A stretch of 64,000 nt of DNA, from contig NZ_JAHZSS010000004.1 of assembly GCF_019457915.1 (NCBI RefSeq), positions 155,631-219,630 of the forward strand, read 5' to 3'. Each line of letters opens with the position of its first letter. Position 1 is the stretch's first letter. Source of the stretch: Neiella holothuriorum. GTDB taxonomy: Bacteria > Pseudomonadota > Gammaproteobacteria > Enterobacterales > Neiellaceae. Position numbers and translations under genes: made by a program. Shown in pieces: positions 9,541-21,389 of this stretch. Below the pieces are notes generated by a model. The model ran no database searches. It worked only from the letters and a program-made list of their open reading frames with translations, and was not told the DNA's origin.

Positions 9541-11415
9541 ATGAAAAAATTTAGATTACAAGTTTCAATAGCCCTTGGCGCAATCTTAGCGTCAATTATT
9601 CTGGTGATTGCTTTACTCGACTTTCTGGCGTTTCGCTCCGAAAGCATTGAGCTGAACAAACAAGTGATCCAAGAGAAAAACTTGGCTTTGGAAGCAGTGA
9701 TCTCTGAGAAATTCCACAGCTATGAATCAGTGCTGTCCTCGATCAAAATTAGCAATCACCAACCTGGCGCCGACAACCTCAGCGATAGCAACAAAGCCAG
9801 CTTGGAAGACATTGCCAACGTGTTGAGTGGCCGAGTCAATGGCGTTTACCTGTTTGATACAACCGGTGCGGTGTATAAAAAAGACGGTAAAAAGACGACG
9901 CAAAATTACCTAAAACGCAGCTACTACAGCGCTCTTTTCAAGGAAGGTAAAACCTTCTTTGTATCAACGGCCTACACCAACAAAAACAATGGTAAACGTT
10001 CACTCGCCATTGCTTATAAAGTCAATCAAGATGTTGCTGTTTCAGCCACCCTGCACTTGGACTTCATTCTGGGTGAGATAAAAAACAGGCAAGATCTGTT
10101 CATCTATTCCTACAACCGGAAACTGGTGAGCGCGCCGGATCAGGAATTATTTGGCACCTTAGTAAAAGAAGTACAGCCAGAATTCGATGATTTGAGCAAA
10201 GACAATCAGGAGTTGAGCTACGCGGCTGAGGTCGATGGTGCCACAGTCGAAATGAGCGCTTTCTGGGGTAATGAGCCGGTGAGTAACTGGGACTACATTA
10301 CCGTCGTCAACAAAAGCTCAATCACTCAAAGTGCGCAAAGCCAACTGCTATCGTCGCTACTCATTGGTTTTGTTTGCTTTGTCATTGCCTGCGGCATTTT
10401 GTTGATTGTGATGAACCGCTTAGTGCTTAAACCCGTGGGTGGCGCGCCAGAAGAAATTGCGTCATTGATGGAAAAAATGGCCGAAGGCGATATCTCAATT
10501 AGCCATGCAAATACCGAAAACGACACCGGCATCTATCGCTCCGTTATTGCCTTCTCTACTCAGCTATCCGATCTTGTGAAAAACTCTTTGGGGATTTCAG
10601 AACGTGTTTCTGGTGCCTCCGATCAGTTGAATGTGGTCATGACCGAAACCCTACGCAACATGGAGCAAGAAAAGCTTCAGGTTGAACAAATATCGACGGC
10701 AATCAATGAGTTATCTAGCACATCACAAGAAGTCAGTAGTAAAGCGATTAACGCCGAAGAACAAACCAGAGAAGGCCTCAGCCGTCTAAATATCGGTAAG
10801 GCAACACTAGAGAAAAACATCGCCTTATCGGGTGATATCAACAGCTCAGTCGCGGCAACAGCGGACATCATTAATGAGTTGCGCAAATTTTCAATTGAGA
10901 TTGGCTCGGTGCTTGAAGTCATTAATGGCATCTCCGAGCAGACCAACTTGCTCGCATTGAACGCCGCCATTGAGGCCGCTCGAGCCGGCGATGCTGGTCG
11001 AGGCTTTGCCGTCGTTGCTGACGAGGTACGCGCCCTAGCGTCGAAAACGCAACAATCGACGGTGAGCATCCAAGACATTATTTCTAAGCTGCAGGATCAA
11101 TCAGCAAAAGCCAGCGACAACATGACGCACAACGTTGAGCTGATTGAAGACTCGGTAGTGCTCGCGGATCAAGTGAAAGCATCGTTTGAAGATATTTCAC
11201 AGGCCATTGAAGCGATTTCCGAAATCAATGCGCTCGTTGCAACCGCTTCACAAGAACAAACCAGTGTGACCGATGAAATTTCGAGAAGCACAACCGAAGC
11301 ATTCGATCTGGTGCGACAAAACGCAGCGGCGATTAACCAAACCCTACAAGCGTCTGCAGAGCTGGCTCAGCTTGCCCAGAATCAACAAGACGAGCTGACC
11401 TTCTTTAAGGTCTAG
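9541..11415 (+). CDS. Methyl-accepting chemotaxis protein
   Basis: Chemoreceptor of 624 residues. Membrane helix at about 8-30, a periplasmic sensor domain of about 240 residues that looks like a Cache fold, a second helix (about 270-297), a HAMP-like region ([11 protein letters not shown], the form common in marine MCPs), then a long coiled-coil signalling domain. The highly conserved hairpin tip, [20 protein letters not shown], lies at about 470-490. It signals through CheW/CheA to the flagellar motor. An in-frame ATG exists at 9457, but the ATG at 9541 starts directly before the first helix and has AAAGGGA upstream. A strong terminator follows. Ligand unknown. Confidence 0.93.
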   Translation: MKKFRLQVSIALGAILASIILVIALLDFLAFRSESIELNKQVIQEKNLALEAVISEKFHSYESVLSSIKISNHQPGADNLSDSNKASLEDIANVLSGRVNGVYLFDTTGAVYKKDGKKTTQNYLKRSYYSALFKEGKTFFVSTAYTNKNNGKRSLAIAYKVNQDVAVSATLHLDFILGEIKNRQDLFIYSYNRKLVSAPDQELFGTLVKEVQPEFDDLSKDNQELSYAAEVDGATVEMSAFWGNEPVSNWDYITVVNKSSITQSAQSQLLSSLLIGFVCFVIACGILLIVMNRLVLKPVGGAPEEIASLMEKMAEGDISISHANTENDTGIYRSVIAFSTQLSDLVKNSLGISERVSGASDQLNVVMTETLRNMEQEKLQVEQISTAINELSSTSQEVSSKAINAEEQTREGLSRLNIGKATLEKNIALSGDINSSVAATADIINELRKFSIEIGSVLEVINGISEQTNLLALNAAIEAARAGDAGRGFAVVADEVRALASKTQQSTVSIQDIISKLQDQSAKASDNMTHNVELIEDSVVLADQVKASFEDISQAIEAISEINALVATASQEQTSVTDEISRSTTEAFDLVRQNAAAINQTLQASAELAQLAQNQQDELTFFKV

Positions 11416-11423
11416 CCATGAAA

Positions 11424-11457
11424 AAAGCCTCTATTTGCTTCGGCAAATGGAGGCTTT
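11424..11457 (+). terminator. Rho-independent-type hairpin with TTCG loop
   Basis: A 15-bp stem (AAAGCCTCTATTTGC pairing with GCAAATGGAGGCTTT, one G-U) closed by a TTCG tetraloop, starting nine bases after the MCP stop codon. A short A run precedes and a short T run ends the stem. Confidence 0.8.
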
Positions 11458-14240
<2,783 letters not shown>

Positions 14241-14257
14241 CTCGTTCATTTGAGACT

Positions 14258-14288
14258 AAAAAGGGTGACCAATGGTCACCCTTTTTTT
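14258..14288. terminator. Bidirectional terminator between katG and the kinase gene
   Basis: AAAAAGGGTGACC, loop AAT, GGTCACCC then a run of T. A-rich on one side and T-rich on the other, it can end both the plus-strand katG transcript and the convergent minus-strand two-component operon. Confidence 0.9.
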
Positions 14289-14323
14289 ATAGCTTCAGCA
14301 GTTCGTGTTGCACACGAATAGTA

Positions 14324-15727
14324 TTAAGCAGGCAACGGAACCTGAATGGTAAATCGAGCCCCTAGCTGCCCATCAGAGTAGGCAGTAATGTTTGCCCCCT
14401 GCACTTTTAGCAGCCCTTTCACGATGCTAAGCCCCAATCCCGAGCTACCTTCGACATTCGCTCTGGCCGTATCCGTTTGATAAAAACGATCGAACACGAA
14501 CGGCAATTTACTCGGGTCTATTCCCTCACCGTTATCAATCACAGACAGCTCACAATACTCGGCCGTTTGCTCTGCCCGCAACGTAATGCGGCCGCCTTTG
14601 GGCGTGTGTTTGAGGGAATTGGTGATTAGGTTACCCAGCACTTGCAGCATCCGTTCTTCATCGAGCGGCAATGTGGGTAAAGGCTCTTCGGCTTGCAATA
14701 CAAACTCGATCTGCTTGCTCTCGCAACTCGGCATAAAGCGTTGATGAACGCGCTGCAACAAGAGTTGAACCGGTACTTCAGACATAGTGAGCGACAACGT
14801 TTGCGAATCGGTTTTAGCCAGCAGATTCATGTCATCAATCAGCCGTTCGATTAACTTCACTTCCGAAGCAACCACATCGAGGCGCGACTTACATAAATCA
14901 ACATCGCCCGCCTGAGCCATCTCAACATAGCCGGAAATCACTTGCAGCGGCGTGCCGAGATCATGGCTAATATCCGCAGCAAGCTGACGCCGTTTACGAT
15001 CAGCCTCGGCAATGCTGCTACTCATTTGATTAAAGCCTTGGGCCAGCTCGCCCAATTCATTTTTTGCAGTAACCGGCACGTGCTGAAACAATTGCCCTTT
15101 GGCCATAGACGACATGGCTGAATGCAATGAATGCATGGGTTTGAGTAGCCAGCGCGACAAACAAACCGCCAGTATCAATGAGGCAATAATTCCAATGGCC
15201 ACCGACACAAATAAGATCTGATGGATGTTGGCCAGAAACACTTTGAGCTGTGATGATAGCCTCAGCCCCGTCGCCTCAGGAGGGATAATCCAAGCAATGA
15301 GTTGCTGGTTGTATTGGATTGGCTCGGCATCTAACAAAAAAGCAGGTGGAATATAGTCACCAACGTTAAAAGCCAAGTAGGGAATTAATGCAATATTATC
15401 TGCCGTAACAATGCCATGATGCTTGGGGCGTTGGGCATTTTCTGACACCAAATTACCAGCCGTACCATCATCTTCATACTGCACATTGGGTTGTTTAAAA
15501 TTCGGTGGATGCAATTCTCGAAAATATCCCTCAAAGCCCTGCCAATGCTGCTCAGTGCTATACCAAGCGATCACTTCCTGCTTCATTTCTTTGGTTTGGT
15601 ATTTAAGCGTCAATGTATTGATGCGCTGCTCCGACGTGAACAGCACCAAAGCGTATGTGACGCCAGCCGTTAGCATGCTAACGAGCAGATAGGTTGCGAC
15701 CAGCTGGTAGCGAATTGGCCAGCGCAT
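14324..15727 (-). CDS. Sensor histidine kinase (BaeS/EnvZ-like, HAMP)
   Basis: Membrane histidine kinase, 467 residues. Helix at about 8-30, a periplasmic domain to about 165, a second helix (about 168-192), HAMP domain (RWLLKPMHSLHSAM...), dimerisation helix with His255 (ADISHDLGTPLQVISGY) and ATPase domain (NLITNSLKHT, DNGEGID, GSSGLGLSIVKGL). Its ATG overlaps the stop of the response regulator gene (TAATG), so they form one operon. An envelope or extracellular signal is likely from the topology; the specific stimulus is unknown. The receiver-kinase order and the family suggest a BaeSR/PhoPQ-like pair, but I cannot assign an orthologue. Confidence 0.92.
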   Translation of the reverse strand: MRWPIRYQLVATYLLVSMLTAGVTYALVLFTSEQRINTLTLKYQTKEMKQEVIAWYSTEQHWQGFEGYFRELHPPNFKQPNVQYEDDGTAGNLVSENAQRPKHHGIVTADNIALIPYLAFNVGDYIPPAFLLDAEPIQYNQQLIAWIIPPEATGLRLSSQLKVFLANIHQILFVSVAIGIIASLILAVCLSRWLLKPMHSLHSAMSSMAKGQLFQHVPVTAKNELGELAQGFNQMSSSIAEADRKRRQLAADISHDLGTPLQVISGYVEMAQAGDVDLCKSRLDVVASEVKLIERLIDDMNLLAKTDSQTLSLTMSEVPVQLLLQRVHQRFMPSCESKQIEFVLQAEEPLPTLPLDEERMLQVLGNLITNSLKHTPKGGRITLRAEQTAEYCELSVIDNGEGIDPSKLPFVFDRFYQTDTARANVEGSSGLGLSIVKGLLKVQGANITAYSDGQLGARFTIQVPLPA

Positions 15728-16413
15728 TAGAATGTCACCTTCAGTCGATAGCCCACCCCAAACACCGACTCAATTTCAGCTTGGCCATCAAGTAACGGGG
15801 CTAATTTTTGGCGCACGTTACGAATATGAATTTTTAAGGTGGACTCACTGCCGCTAAAGCCTTGTTCAATTAACTGACTAGAGATTTTGGCTTTATCAAC
15901 TGAACGGTTTTTGGCTTTAAGCAAGACCGCCAGTAAAGCGAATTCAGCTTTCGTTAAATCCACCAATTGCCCCTGACAAGACACCGCGTTATTGACCAAA
16001 TCAGCCGTCAGCGGCCCTGCTGCGATTTTCGAATCAGGAAAGAAGTCGACATTAGCTCGCTTGAGCACTGCTTTGATGCGCGCCAGTAATTCCATCATGC
16101 CAAAGGGTTTAGTGATGTAGTCATCGGCCCCTAAATCAAAGCCTGCAACAATATCGCTCTCTTGCCGTTTGGCACTAATCACGATCACTGGTGTGCCGTA
16201 ATTTTCGCGGAATTTTCGAATGAACTCAGAACCATCCATGACCGGCATCATCAAATCGAGCAAGATCAGATCGGGCTTACCACTTTTCACTTTTTCAATG
16301 GCCTCAAGGCCGTTGGAAGCAGTAAGTGTGGCAAAGCCTTGCGCCGATAAAAAATCGATCAGTAACTGCTGAACAGTCAGCTTGTCATCAACAATAAGGA
16401 TATTAGGAGTCAT
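15727..16413 (-). CDS. OmpR/PhoB-family response regulator
   Basis: DNA-binding response regulator of 228 residues, with a receiver domain (residues 1-118; Asp53 in LLDLMMPVMDG, Lys in ITKPFG) and a winged-helix domain (about 130-225, ending in ESVFGVGYRLK). AGGAATG precedes the ATG. First gene of a two-gene operon with the kinase at 14324-15727 (one-base TAATG overlap). The winged helix is typical, although the conserved LR..LT start of the region is replaced by VDLTKAEFALLAVL, a normal variation. Targets unknown. Confidence 0.93.
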   Translation of the reverse strand: MTPNILIVDDKLTVQQLLIDFLSAQGFATLTASNGLEAIEKVKSGKPDLILLDLMMPVMDGSEFIRKFRENYGTPVIVISAKRQESDIVAGFDLGADDYITKPFGMMELLARIKAVLKRANVDFFPDSKIAAGPLTADLVNNAVSCQGQLVDLTKAEFALLAVLLKAKNRSVDKAKISSQLIEQGFSGSESTLKIHIRNVRQKLAPLLDGQAEIESVFGVGYRLKVTF

Positions 16414-16461
16414 ACATTCCTGTCGTGTTTAATCATTCGGCCATCGATTAAGCGTTAAAAA

Positions 16462-17409
16462 TTAAGCAACGGCGCGCTTACCTTGCATCAGATCGTGCTG
16501 ATGAGTTTTGATAAAGCGCATGCCAATAGAAAATCCCTGCTTGTAGTCCGCGACGATATCGTCATGTGAACTGCCCAGCACCTTGGTTCGCAAAGCGATT
16601 TCCGGCTTAATTTCGAACACAGTCACTTGTGCTGGCGGCTGGCTAATAAAATGCTCCGCCTGCTCACAGGCAGACTGATGTTGTTTCAGCATGCGCATAA
16701 AATGAAGGCAATGGTTCTTGTTGCACACCAAGGGTTTAATCTTATCAAACAGCTTTGGCATCGCATGTTGAGCACCGCTGGTCGTGCGAATCGTCACAAT
16801 CGTTTGCGCCCCTAACGCATGCGCCTCTTGCACGGGAATGGGCGCCGTCACACCACCGTCGATCAGTGAATCAGATTTATACAAATAGGGAATGGCGCTG
16901 GAATAACGTAACGAATTTAACCAACCTTCCTGCAGCGGATCGATTAATCGCGTGGCAAAATTTTTCGGATTAGAGCTAGAAAACCTAACGGTTCTGCCTT
17001 TGGCATTTTGATGCGCCTGAGGCGTATCAAATTGATAGCTGTCGGTGGCTGCTTTGCCAAAGTACCAATCCAGATCCATGGCGTTTTTTCCTGTCAGCAC
17101 ACGCCAAGGATTAAAGAAGTCACTGGAAACCGTCAAATCAGCAATCAAACTATAGGCATAGCCTGTTTGCTGGCTTAAAAAACTCGCTATGTTTTGAGCC
17201 CCAGCGGAAGTGCCAACAAGCACTTCAAAAGGATTAAAACCAGCCAACTGCCAGCTATCCAATACCCCTGCTGTAAACACGCCGCGCTGCCCGCCACCTT
17301 CCGCTACCAGCCCTAGGCCACTAAGCGGCTTAGCGAAATGTGTGGTTGATTTGTTGCTGCGTTGCATGCGCTGGCCTGCTGCATCATGGAGAGTCGATAC
17401 AGAGAGCAT
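16462..17409 (-). CDS. Patatin-like phospholipase (YjjU/RssA type)
   Basis: Patatin-family serine hydrolase, 315 residues. The oxyanion motif GGGQRG is at 38-43, the nucleophile Ser68 lies in GTSAG (66-70), and the catalytic Asp is in LIDGGVTAPIPV near residue 182. Together they give the Ser-Asp dyad of patatin phospholipases. Closest in form to YjjU. No signal peptide, so likely cytoplasmic or membrane-associated, acting on phospholipids. A second possible start (Met15) lies nearby; neither has a clear ribosome binding site. It stands alone between two regulator genes and has its own orientation-consistent gaps of 48 and 177 bp. Confidence 0.87.
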   Translation of the reverse strand: MLSVSTLHDAAGQRMQRSNKSTTHFAKPLSGLGLVAEGGGQRGVFTAGVLDSWQLAGFNPFEVLVGTSAGAQNIASFLSQQTGYAYSLIADLTVSSDFFNPWRVLTGKNAMDLDWYFGKAATDSYQFDTPQAHQNAKGRTVRFSSSNPKNFATRLIDPLQEGWLNSLRYSSAIPYLYKSDSLIDGGVTAPIPVQEAHALGAQTIVTIRTTSGAQHAMPKLFDKIKPLVCNKNHCLHFMRMLKQHQSACEQAEHFISQPPAQVTVFEIKPEIALRTKVLGSSHDDIVADYKQGFSIGMRFIKTHQHDLMQGKRAVA

Positions 17410-17586
17410 AGATCAGTCAGATGGTTCTAGATATCGAGTAATTTTGATAGTTTTGATAGATAAAACAGAACTACCAGTGAGTTCGGATGAGCAGCAACGC
17501 GACAGCGCTAGCATTCTCTTTTAACAGTAGGGCTTTAAAACAATGGGCCAACTCAAGGCGAGTCAGCCCAGAATGAATGAAGGAAG

Positions 17587-18240
17587 CTATTCAGCTTGGA
17601 ATTGAGCTAAATCGAGTTGACCAACGGCAATAACAGCTTGAGTTCGGTTGCGCACATTAAGCTTTTTGAAAATGGCAGTAGCATGCGCTTTAACGGTGGC
17701 TTCTGACACACTGAGATCAATGGCGATCTGCTTGTTGAGCATGCCATCGGCAAACATCATTAAAATGCGGTGCTGTTGCGGCGTAAGAGATGATAAACGG
17801 GCAACAATATCGTCATCACCGCTTTGTTCTAATACTTTCGGGTCGGGCACCCAAACCTGCCCTTCCAGAACTGCAACCATGGCTTCACGTAATAACTCAG
17901 GGTCGCTCGATTTAGGGATGAATCCACACGCTCCGGCTTGCATGGCGCGGCGAATATTTTCGTCTTCTTCGTGAGCAGACACCACCACCACAGGCAAATC
18001 AGGAAAATGCGAACGCACATGCACCAAGGTCGAAAAACCATGGGCGCCGGGAATTTGTAAATCCAGCACCAACATATCGGCGTCTGCGGAGTGTTCCAGT
18101 AAGGCTTCTAACGCAACAACCGTATCCGCCTCCAACCATTGGGTACCGGTAAGCTCAGGTACAGTTTCTAACGTGAGCATGAGAGCTTGACGAAATAACG
18201 GGTGATCGTCGGCTATGATAATCTGGTCGGCCAAACGCAT
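17587..18240 (-). CDS. LuxR-family response regulator (CrbR/ErdR-like)
   Basis: NarL/LuxR-type response regulator, 217 residues: receiver domain (residues 6-125, Asp60 in LVLDLQIPG, Lys in PKSS) and C-terminal LuxR helix-turn-helix (about 150-210; LTPQQHRILMMFADGMLNKQIA). No kinase gene is adjacent, so it is an orphan. CrbR in Vibrio and ErdR in Pseudomonas are orphan regulators of this form that serve SSS-type hybrid kinases, and this window holds such a kinase at 5938. I chose ATG 18240, 15 codons inside the longest frame, because TAGGAT lies upstream and the protein then begins directly with the receiver fold. Pairing with the kinase is inference. Confidence 0.88.
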   Translation of the reverse strand: MRLADQIIIADDHPLFRQALMLTLETVPELTGTQWLEADTVVALEALLEHSADADMLVLDLQIPGAHGFSTLVHVRSHFPDLPVVVVSAHEEDENIRRAMQAGACGFIPKSSDPELLREAMVAVLEGQVWVPDPKVLEQSGDDDIVARLSSLTPQQHRILMMFADGMLNKQIAIDLSVSEATVKAHATAIFKKLNVRNRTQAVIAVGQLDLAQFQAE

Positions 18241-18355
18241 TTGGTTCCATCCTAACAGGTGGCGATTAGCGCGACAGTATTTCAACTTGCACCACGAAGC
18301 TCAAGCTATATAACACCAAAGTAAAAGGTCAATCACCAAACCTAAGGAATTCTCG

Positions 18356-18967
18356 ATGATCAAACTTTACGGCACGCCACGTACCCGCTCTTTACGAGTG
18401 AGCTGGACGCTCGAAGAACTGGCGCTGGACTGGCAATACGAAAAGCTCGACTTAAAGGCCGGCGAGCATCGCCAAGCAGCTTTTTTAGCCATTAATCCAT
18501 GTGGCAAAATTCCAGCTTTATCCGATGGTGAGTTAGTACTAACCGAATCTGCGGCCATTTGCATGTACCTGGCCGAACGCTACGGTGCCGATATCTTGTT
18601 ACCTGAATCAATGGCTGATAAGGGCCGCCATCACCGCTGGGTTCAGTTGGTCACCAGTGAATTGGAGCAACCGTTGTGGACCATGGGCAAGCATCGATTT
18701 GCGTTGCCAGAAGAACAGCGGATCCCACAAATGCTTGAAACCGCGACCTGGGAATTTGAAAAGATCTGCGCAGAACTAGAACCACAGCTGCCAGATTCTG
18801 ATTCCTTATTCGAGCGCTTTACCGTCGCCGATATTTTACTAACCCACACCCTCAACTGGGCCGTTTCTTTTGAGCAGCAGCTACCGCCTAAACTTGCGGC
18901 TTACCGTAAGCGCAACAGTCAGCGCCCTTCCCTTGCCAGCGCTTTAGAAAAAGAAATGGCGGGATAA
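18356..18967 (+). CDS. Glutathione S-transferase
   Basis: Soluble GST, 203 residues. N-terminal thioredoxin-fold domain (1-78) starting MIKLYGTPRTRSLRVSW, with the cis-Pro region GKIPALSDGELVLTESAAI that binds the gamma-glutamyl part of glutathione, then an all-helical domain (about 85-200). Ser12 near the start is the likely thiol-stabilising residue, but this is not certain. AAGGA precedes the ATG. Divergent from the LuxR-type regulator. Role probably in conjugation or detoxification; no operon partner. A perfect 11-bp hairpin follows the stop. Confidence 0.9.
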   Translation: MIKLYGTPRTRSLRVSWTLEELALDWQYEKLDLKAGEHRQAAFLAINPCGKIPALSDGELVLTESAAICMYLAERYGADILLPESMADKGRHHRWVQLVTSELEQPLWTMGKHRFALPEEQRIPQMLETATWEFEKICAELEPQLPDSDSLFERFTVADILLTHTLNWAVSFEQQLPPKLAAYRKRNSQRPSLASALEKEMAG

Positions 18968-18978
18968 ATCATGTTGGT

Positions 18979-19006
18979 GAATTTAACCAAAGGACTGGTT
19001 AAATTC
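18979..19006 (+). terminator. Hairpin downstream of the GST gene
   Basis: GAATTTAACCA, 6-base loop, TGGTTAAATTC: perfect 11-bp stem 11 bases after the GST stop. Only a weak T-rich tail follows, so termination strength is uncertain. Confidence 0.5.
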
Positions 19007-19061
19007 CTTAATGAGCCGCCAAGGGGAAATATTTTTCCTTATAAAATCAAGCAAATAAAAT

Positions 19062-19078
19062 TTGGCACACTCTTTGTT
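19062..19078 (+). promoter_or_regulatory. Sigma-54-like -24/-12 element upstream of yggN
   Basis: TTGGCAC, five bases, TTGTT. Spacing between GG and the -12 dinucleotide is correct, but -12 reads GT instead of GC, so this is a weaker match than the flg and nas promoters in this window. It lies 50 bases before the yggN start. Confidence 0.35.
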
Positions 19079-19127
19079 AATAACATTGGGTATATGATTC
19101 ACTTATTCGCTAACAAGGATTTCAATC

Positions 19128-19904
19128 ATGCGTAACATTTTGCTTGCAGCCAGCATCTCCGTTCTCACCTTTGGCCTATCAGGCAATGCCATGGCTGATG
19201 ATGATAACTGCTCCATGGATCTGGGAATGGGCGTTAATTTAGCCCCAAACTCCATTGAACTGTTAGATCAAGACAAGCCAACAGTCACCATGCTCAATGA
19301 TCAGCTCCTGATTGATGGCACGCCATTAACGCTGACGGCCAGTCAACAAGTTGTCTACTCAGAATACCAACAAGAGATCCGCGACTTTGTGCCACAGGTC
19401 GTTGAGCTGGCTATCGATGCCGTCGATCTGGCGATGGTAGCGGTGCAAGAAGTCGTCACAGGTTTGAACATTGATAGCGATGGTCAGCGTGAGTTAGAAG
19501 AGTCTATCGACAAGCTACGCCAAGCGTTAGAGCGCTATTTCCACAAAGATGAACAAAACTACCATTTGGCAGCTCATGAAGACGGTGATTTTGACCGCGA
19601 GCTAGAGCAAGGCATTGAGGCCGTTGTAGAAGATTCCATGCAACATGGTTTGAGTTCTGTCTTCAGCATGTTAGCTGAAGCATTCAGTGGCGACGAAGGA
19701 ACGTTTGAGCAGCGCATGGAAGCCTTTGGTGAGCGCATGGAAAAAATGGGGCAAGCCATCGAAGATAAAGTCGGCACCTCATCGGAAGCCATTGAACAAC
19801 GTGGTGTTGAAGTCTGTGAACAAGCGGAGCAACTACACAAGTTGGAGCTTCGAGTTCACCAAGAAATACCACAACTGCAAGATTATAAACTGGTGAAGAT
19901 CTAG
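19128..19904 (+). CDS. yggN: DUF2884 (YggN-family) periplasmic protein
   Basis: Exported protein of 258 residues with a signal peptide (MRNILLAASISVLTF...) probably cleaved after GNAMA, near residue 23. The mature protein starts with an acidic stretch and a Cys, followed by the DUF2884 pattern (VTMLNDQLLIDGTPLTLTASQQ) and a long acidic helical region rich in Glu. YggN has no established function. AAGGA precedes the ATG. Convergent with pdxH-sprT, with a large palindrome between them. A possible sigma-54 element lies upstream. Confidence 0.85.
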   Translation: MRNILLAASISVLTFGLSGNAMADDDNCSMDLGMGVNLAPNSIELLDQDKPTVTMLNDQLLIDGTPLTLTASQQVVYSEYQQEIRDFVPQVVELAIDAVDLAMVAVQEVVTGLNIDSDGQRELEESIDKLRQALERYFHKDEQNYHLAAHEDGDFDRELEQGIEAVVEDSMQHGLSSVFSMLAEAFSGDEGTFEQRMEAFGERMEKMGQAIEDKVGTSSEAIEQRGVEVCEQAEQLHKLELRVHQEIPQLQDYKLVKI

Positions 19905-19915
19905 TTGGCGCCATT

Positions 19916-19978
19916 GCTCGCTTGCTCTGGCCGGACTTTCGATATCTAAATATCGAGTCACGCCCAAGACAAGCGAGC
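19916..19978. terminator. Large imperfect palindrome between convergent genes
   Basis: Outer arms GCTCGCTTG (19916-19924) and CAAGCGAGC (19970-19978) are perfect; inner arms GACT-TT-CGATAT and ATATCG-AGTC close on a CTAA loop. It may serve as a two-way terminator between yggN and sprT, but it has no T tract and is larger than usual. Confidence 0.5.
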
Positions 19979-20016
19979 ATGTTGCAACCTTTCATCCCGA
20001 AGGCAACGCACAGTCA

Positions 20017-20547
20017 CTAACCGAGTGGCTGCAATGCATCACCGCACAAACGACAGCGATAGCTAGCCCCACGCAATACTTTATTGTGACGACGAATGGT
20101 CAGCGCATGTTGCTGGCAACCACAGCGATACAAAAACTGCTGCCCCTGCAAATCGCTTACATCAAGCTGGTGGGTACGTTCGGCCACTACATCAAACACA
20201 GCGGTCATCATGTGCTGCCATTGCGGGCCATGAGGGGCAACTTTACCGTACAGTTGGTGAACCAATAAATGAGCCAACTCGTGGGGCAAAATTTGTTCGA
20301 CAAATACCTCTGGCTGAGCCACCAGCAACACCGGATTTAAACGCAAGATCTGGCTCTGCAAACGAGCGCTCCCCGCGCTGGTGCCACGCTGATCAAACAC
20401 CAAATCCGGCGTTTTGAATTCAAACTCAAAGGATTCACTGGCACGCGTTAATAATTGCGCCATTTTTGAATGCAACGGCGCCTGCCAGTCAGCTTCGGCT
20501 TGCAACCGGCAGTTTGCGAAATGTTGAGCTTGAGAGGAGCGAGCCAT
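20017..20547 (-). CDS. sprT: SprT-family zinc metalloprotease
   Basis: SprT-like protein, 176 residues. Zinc-protease motif HELAH at 89-93 within ILPHELAHLLVHQLYG, and a C-terminal zinc-ribbon with paired Cys (YRCGCQQH ... YRCRLCGD). Length and layout match bacterial SprT, a family related to the SPRTN protease domain; the bacterial role is not established. The gene starts 21 bp downstream of pdxH on the same strand, so the two are probably cotranscribed. No obvious ribosome binding site before the ATG. Confidence 0.9.
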   Translation of the reverse strand: MARSSQAQHFANCRLQAEADWQAPLHSKMAQLLTRASESFEFEFKTPDLVFDQRGTSAGSARLQSQILRLNPVLLVAQPEVFVEQILPHELAHLLVHQLYGKVAPHGPQWQHMMTAVFDVVAERTHQLDVSDLQGQQFLYRCGCQQHALTIRRHNKVLRGASYRCRLCGDALQPLG

Positions 20548-20568
20548 GGTGTACGGACGTCTCAGCGC

Positions 20569-21210
20569 TTATGGCGCTAAGCGCTCAATATGCCAATTAG
20601 CCTCGGCGTCTCGCTGATATAAGAAGCGATCATGTAGTCGGTGTTCGCCGCCTTGCCAGAACTCAATGCTGGTTGGCACAATACGGTAGCCTCCCCAGAA
20701 CGTCGGCAAGGGCACTTCGCCGTCAGCAAATTTCTTTTTTAGCTCCATAAATTTCGACTCAAGCAGCTGACGCGCACTCAAACGCGCGCTTTGCTTCGAT
20801 GCCCAAGCTGCAATTTGCGAGTCTTTTGGCCGCGTCATGAAATAGCGCAGCACTTCGGTATGAGAAAGCGGCTCTGCAATGCCCGTGATATGTACCTGTC
20901 GCTCTAGCATGTGCCAAGGAAACAAGGCACTGATGTGGCTATTGTGCTTTAAATGCTGTGCTTTGCGTGAGCCCAAATTGGTGAAAAACACAAACCCTGA
21001 GGGATCCGATTGTTTCAGCAAAACAATGCGTTGGTAGGGCTGACCAGCGTCATCAACGGTGGCAACACTCATGGCCGTCGGATCCGACAATTTGGCAGTC
21101 ACCGCTTGTTGCAGCCACAATTCAAATAATTCAAATGGGCTGGCAGGCAAATTGTCTCGACGCAAGCCGCCTTGGCAATATTCGCGGCGCAGATCCGATA
21201 AATCCAACAT
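20569..21210 (-). CDS. pdxH: Pyridoxamine 5'-phosphate oxidase
   Basis: FMN-dependent oxidase that turns pyridoxine or pyridoxamine phosphate into pyridoxal 5'-phosphate, the last step of B6 synthesis and salvage. 213 residues from ATG 21210, the usual length; the longer frame adds 20 residues not found in PdxH. It begins with [19 protein letters not shown] and ends with the signature [18 protein letters not shown] and a final RLAP, all typical. Conserved phosphate-binding residues ([19 protein letters not shown]) are present. Heads a probable operon with sprT. Confidence 0.96.
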   Translation of the reverse strand: MLDLSDLRREYCQGGLRRDNLPASPFELFELWLQQAVTAKLSDPTAMSVATVDDAGQPYQRIVLLKQSDPSGFVFFTNLGSRKAQHLKHNSHISALFPWHMLERQVHITGIAEPLSHTEVLRYFMTRPKDSQIAAWASKQSARLSARQLLESKFMELKKKFADGEVPLPTFWGGYRIVPTSIEFWQGGEHRLHDRFLYQRDAEANWHIERLAP

Positions 21211-21389
21211 GGTATGACTCGCTTGGCTTAGTCGTTCAGAGCAATTGTTATACGCAACTGACAGTTGCAATTCGTGGCGGCGATTTTCAGTCCTACGCTT
21301 GATAAATGCAAGTAACTATCTTTTTCGCCGCCATCACGTAGATTAGAACATGAAGGAACAATTGACGCGGTACTAACCACGGAGGCCAT

